64,000 nucleotides of DNA from assembly GCF_954871325.1 (NCBI RefSeq), contig NC_088779.1, forward strand, positions 1,862,846-1,926,845. The letters run 5' to 3'. The position numbers and the translations under genes are program-made. The notes under the pieces were generated by a model, which saw only the letters and a list, made by a program, of their open reading frames with translations, ran no database searches and had not been told where the DNA came from. This stretch comes from Gordionus sp. m RMFG-2023 (Eukaryota > Nematomorpha > Gordioida > Chordodea > Parachordodidae). Numbering within the stretch: position 1 is the stretch's first letter; each line of letters begins with the position of its first letter. Below, one piece after another: positions 59,716-64,000 of this stretch.

Positions 59716-59949
59716 ATGAGATTTTTGGGAAAGAGATTTCCATCTTCCAAGAGAGCATCGAACAAAGATTTTAAGAGTTTGGAACAAGGGACAAATCTAA
59801 ACTGGAAGATGGGAACCGCATTTTTGGCAAATATTGAGAAACGAAAACCCCCTTTTTTTATTTCCGGTTTCAAACTCCGATTCTTTAATACGTCCTTTTT
59901 TGCCAGCGGTATTAGTTGGAGGGGTGCGGGCGGGAAAGTGTTAAAATAA
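59716..59949 (+). CDS. Unidentified coding-like segment (strand uncertain)
   Basis: A G+C-enriched 240-base island begins after a TTTTTTTTAG acceptor-like tract and is open on the plus strand for 77 codons (with LGKRFPSSKRASNKDFKSL) and on the minus strand for 92 codons. It lies about 800 bases downstream of the ZEB-like stop codon. Neither translation is recognised, so it may be an exon of an unseen gene on either strand. Confidence 0.25.
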   Translation: MRFLGKRFPSSKRASNKDFKSLEQGTNLNWKMGTAFLANIEKRKPPFFISGFKLRFFNTSFFASGISWRGAGGKVLK

Positions 59950-60746
59950 AGAGTATAGGGAGTAAATATTTTATATTTTTTTAAACACATTTAAAATTTA
60001 AGGATAAATAAATGATAAGTAATTTATTATTGAGGGAAGATTGTCTAAAAAAAAATTCTTTCTTTTAAAGATAGATGGACATTTTATATACAAAAAAAAA
60101 ATTGAAAAATTTTTTAATAGGGTGGACAAGATGGCCAATTATTTGTAAGAGAAAAATAAGATAATCGCGTAATAACTTAAAATATATTATTTTAAAAAAA
60201 AACATAAAAATGAGACATAAATTGGGAGAGAAAAATGACCATTAAAATAAAAATATTTTTATTTAAAAAAAATTAAATTAAATTAATATTTTTTACATTT
60301 TATAATATATATATATAAATTTTATTTTTTTTTGGTGGAAGACTTTGGTGATTTTGTTGTTGTTTTTTTATTAAAAGACTATAATATAAGATAATTATAT
60401 TTATATAAAATATTAAATGTAATTAATAATAACATTTCTCTTTTTTTAAAAAAAATTTTTTATATATAGATAAATATAAATCATACGGTTTCTTATTGCG
60501 ATTCAAACTTAAATAATGAGTTTAAAAGTCCATCGATTATTGTTTTGATTGAATATTTTCGCTCGCGAGGGTTATAGAAGGTTCTCGTAATAAATCATAT
60601 TGGAAACCATCCATAATATAACCAATATAGTGGGAGATGGGTAAAATAAATATTGCACAGATCTTCTCGACGTAAAGAAGAGGGGTGGGGATGGATACGC
60701 GAGAAGATAATTGGGAATAGAGGATGGGGGGGGGGGTCATTTTTTA

Positions 60747-63325
60747 TTAAAAACTAGTAGCGTTTCTGTATGGTTTGCAATAATTGTACCGATGATTCAT
60801 GTGCTGGCTGTAGGAGCCTGAATGGGAAAATCTTTTGAGGCATTTGGAGCATTGGTAAGGCTTTTCCCCGCTGTGAAGTCGATTATGTTCGGTTAAATGG
60901 TGCTTGTGTTTGAAGGCCTTGTAACATATGGTACAAGCGTAGGGTCTCGTTCCTATTTTGTGGAGTAAAAGAAAACAATATATACATAATTTACGTAACA
61001 CGTGATCAAAAGTTTGAAAAACTGGATTAAATGGGGATCGTTTGCAGACAGGAATTTAGTAAGAACAGCTCTAAAACGAAAATGGAGAGTAAAAGATCGG
61101 GAGTAAGTGGGGATATTTTTTAAAAATCTATAAAAAAAAAATAGATTCCCAATTTACCAGAATGTTCATATTTGTGCCTAGCCAAGGAACTTTGCTTGCT
61201 GAAAGCTTTGTCGCATTGATCGCAGGAATAACAACCATTAGCCGTGGAATTGGCCAGAGATTCGCTACCGTTAATATCATCGCCAGTTTCGTCTTTTATG
61301 GTTCCGTCGCCAGCTTGCGGTTTTTTAAAAAAAAAAAGTTATACTTCAAATGATTAATAAACCCTATTATAAATACAAAGTGAAGTTTTTAGGTAAAAGT
61401 ATCGGTTAGCTCTCGTTAAGCCTACACTGAAAAGGTTAATTTTCTTGATTTCGACTTAATTTAGGTTTTACAGGAGGTGGTTGAAATATCGGTGAGAATG
61501 ATATTTGAATTGATGATCGGCGGATATACTCACTATCCCTTCAAGCAACCCAGGATTATCTAATAAGTTAGTCCAGGTTTTGTTGAAGCTAATCTTCACC
61601 CCCCCCCCTCCCCCTATGCCGTTCTTAATCAAAGTTTAACGTTAGTTTTGAAAGTAACGTCCTATAGCTAACGCTTTGGTATAAAAAAATAAGGTATATC
61701 TCTATTTTTCAAAAAAGTAGTGTGTTATTATCTAATTTTTAAAATAGCTTCAATACCTTTACGTTACTTTTTTACACATAATCAATATTCACAAAATTAA
61801 CATTTAAGATATCAAATATGTAAAAGAAAAAAAAATTGATATAAAAATGTGACTGTAAAATTTATACATTTTTAATTTATTTTTTGTCACATTTTAATAT
61901 CATTTCTGCATTATTATTCCCCAAGTCTTATGCGGTGATCAGAAAGTATACGCTTTGACTAACTAAGTAATCGCGACCAGCACGATGGCAGTGTTGTATT
62001 TAATTTTATGAACATATTTTGAATAAAAGAAAAATAATTCTGCTATTGTGCAGTGTGAGACATCTGATAGATCCAGTGTTGTAGACAAGGTATGTGAGAG
62101 GGGGGGGGGCTAAAACCCCCTCCATAGAAAATATGATTAGGTAAAATTTCGTGTTTGCATAATACCTTTATATTGATATCTAGAAGAAGAAGAAAATTGC
62201 TTTGATTTTTTATGAAAAAATATATATTAAATCCTGTCGAAGATATGACTTTTATTGACACAAATCGTGTCACAAATTGCAACTGTATAAATAGAATGAG
62301 ATTATTAGACAAAAAATAAAAAGAATAAGTACTATGTTGTTCATGGAAAAAGGGTACTATGAGTTTGAAAGAGGACAGACGAAACGCTAAATAATAAAAC
62401 CAAAGTTCAAAATAGAATAAGAATAAGAATTAAGACAAGATAGGGCGCGGTCATAAAATTAAAATCTAGGTTTCATAAGCCATTTTTGTACTTTGTTTTT
62501 TTTACACCAAAAATAGAAATACTTTGGATAAGGGAGTGAAAGGGAAGGGGTGATTTCCTGGTGATAGCTCAACCATTTAATCTTACACTGCACTTAGATC
62601 TGAGTAAATCTATTATAGTGTCATAGAATGACTCCTTCTCGCTCGAAAATTTCCCCAAAATCAAAACTTTTTTGCTAAGCAAGATGATCAAATGTTGCTT
62701 AAATCCGCTAACAATATTTTGTAAAAAAAAAAATTTCAAATAAATCTTTAGGTATCAGAAAATATTTCAAGCAATCATTTTTGCTCATTCAAATCTTTGC
62801 TTAAAATTTAGTTCTCTGAAGATTTCTCGAACAAAACGTGGAGAATCCGTAACATCACCAACCCGAACCCAATTAGAAAGGTCTTGTTATTAAGGCCAAA
62901 AAGATAAATAAATATAAAACTTTGGAAAACTTCATTTTTACTCCAATTGCCACATCCACCTATAAAAATTTTCCCTTCAACACCTCTCTTTTTTAAAAAA
63001 AACTTTGGCCCATAAAATACGAATCTCCAAAGAATGATTTATCACCCCCACCCACCCTCTCCCTTCACCCATTTTTACATAATTTTGCATTTAATATCGT
63101 ATTTTTTTTTGATATTATATTATTCAAATATTAAAATGCAAATTCGAAATACAGATAGAAATAAAACAAAATGTTAATTAAAGGAGCATAAATGTGAACG
63201 AGGGTGGGAACGTATAATACCGTTTATATCGTTGTTCTCTTGGGAGGAATGGTTGTTGATTGGAGGTGGCGGGCGATTAAAGACTCGCAGGTGCTTCCAA
63301 GATTTACGCTTTCTCTTGATCGAAC
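60747..63325 (-). CDS. ZEB/zfh1-like zinc-finger (E-box-binding) protein, 3' exons
   Basis: Three in-phase exons: 63325-63221 (tentative), 61313-61158 and 60952-60747 with stop. The second ends with finger [19 protein letters not shown] and HKYEHSG. The last holds [19 protein letters not shown] and [19 protein letters not shown], then [18 protein letters not shown]. This is the hallmark of the C-terminal finger cluster of ZEB1/ZEB2/zfh1, repressors that bind paired E-boxes in the nucleus. The upstream exon encodes a basic, proline-rich linker ([19 protein letters not shown]) and its phase fits exactly. The N-terminal fingers and homeodomain would lie beyond 64000. The protein ends 13 residues after the last finger histidine, much shorter than the acidic tails of vertebrate ZEBs. 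Confidence 0.9.
61380..63200. other. ZEB-like gene intron, A/T-rich
   Basis: No other gene is recognised. A C run (61601-61609) and a G run (62101-62110) stand out. The 89-codon ORF at 62043-62312 has no family resemblance. Confidence 0.5.
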
Positions 63326-63605
63326 CTTAGTTTTTTTTAAAAAAAACATCCAATTTCAAATTAATTTTATTGAATAATTAAATAGCACATATGTTTAATC
63401 GAATAATTTATATCGGCATTTTGAACCGCAACATATGTTCATCGGGAACCAATTTTATAATTTTGGGAAACTGGGACTGAAAAAACGATTCCACAAAACA
63501 AATTGTGGAATTATGGTAATGAAGCAAATTTACAAATATTGGTTCAAAATTTTGCGTGATTCATTCTTAGAGGGATTTTTTTCGATTATTTTTTTTTTCT
63601 CTTTA

Positions 63606-64000
63606 GCTTTCACCTTTTCTGGTGGTAAGCTCCTTCAACATCTCTCTCCACCATATGTTATTTGTGCTATCTCTTTTATCTAATTTATACTTCTTTATAT
63701 TGGCTCTAACTTTATGGCCCCATTGAAGTTTTGGCCTTCCTCTTTTACGTTTGCCCAACACTTCCAAACTCTCAACCTTATTTCCTATGTAGTTCATAGG
63801 CCTTCTCATTGTGTGCCCATACCATCTAAGTCTGTTTACCATTAACTTATTAATGGGCACTACCTTTAAACTACTTAGTATTCTTGTACTGCGCACTTTA
63901 TCCTTTCTTGTTACCCCAGCATTCTCATCTCCATAGTTTGTAGACTTCTCTCGTCTGATTCTTTGGTTGGCCATGATTCCGAACTATATAGAATAGTTGG
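63606..64000 (-). mobile_element. LINE 3' fragment (RT C-terminal region), cut by window edge
   Basis: The minus-strand frame has NRLRWYGHTMRRP and GKRKRGRPKLQWGHKV, the conserved tail of many LINE reverse transcriptases. Upstream a second frame carries SLQTMEMRMLG, so one frameshift separates the two parts. The copy lies in the presumed ZEB-like gene region, same strand. Confidence 0.8.

Noticed and set aside
59712-59990. Extra ZEB zinc-finger exon suggested by CQKCGSHLP in one minus-strand frame
   Set aside because: Only one Cx2C pair, no histidine pair at finger spacing, and the ZEB-like frame already ends with a stop at 60747.
1-64000. CRISPR array or bacterial operon structure
   Set aside because: No regular short repeats with unique spacers; the genes are spliced and of animal type.

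Overview
The window is about 70 percent A+T nuclear DNA of an animal, probably a protostome invertebrate. Reasons: interrupted genes with in-phase GT-AG introns, an STK11IP-type leucine-rich-repeat gene, a ZEB/zfh1-type zinc-finger gene (a bilaterian family) and a dense load of short DNA transposons. Exons stand out as G+C-rich islands with C/G-ending codons. The species cannot be named from this sequence.

Three host genes are recognisable. (1) GPD1, cytosolic NAD-dependent glycerol-3-phosphate dehydrogenase, lies on the minus strand at 12.9-33.5 kb. Nine exons join in phase to about 354 codons, and the introns reach 10.7 kb. (2) STK11IP (LKB1-interacting protein) lies on the plus strand at 35.1-54.0 kb with about 16 exons: N-terminal LRRs, an acidic/serine-rich middle and a Cx2C...Cx2C zinc-binding segment. 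GPD1 and STK11IP are divergent, their start codons 1.6 kb apart. (3) The 3' end of a ZEB/zfh1-like gene lies on the minus strand at 60.7-63.3 kb, with three C-terminal C2H2 fingers. Two further G+C-rich candidate exons on the minus strand (45.5-46.1 kb) lie inside a large STK11IP intron and are unidentified.

The rest is mobile DNA and its debris. 0.5-3.6 kb is a long-armed foldback element. 3.6-12 kb is nested MITEs and local duplications. The GPD1 introns hold an RT-bearing retroelement of LINE type (21.8-24.6 kb) that sits inside a 0.75 kb MITE, plus a (GGAA)21 tract and other repeats. At least six short non-autonomous families have hAT hallmarks: termini of CAnnG/TAnnG form and 8-bp target duplications, several of them perfect. 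No hAT transposase gene was seen. For one MITE, a second copy of the surrounding repeat supplies the empty site. Several families have interiors built almost wholly from one short repeated motif. Runs of 8 or more G or C are also far more frequent than base composition predicts.

The three host genes show no sign of a shared pathway. GPD1 acts in glycerol-phosphate/NADH shuttle metabolism, STK11IP in LKB1 and endolysosomal signalling, and ZEB in transcriptional repression.
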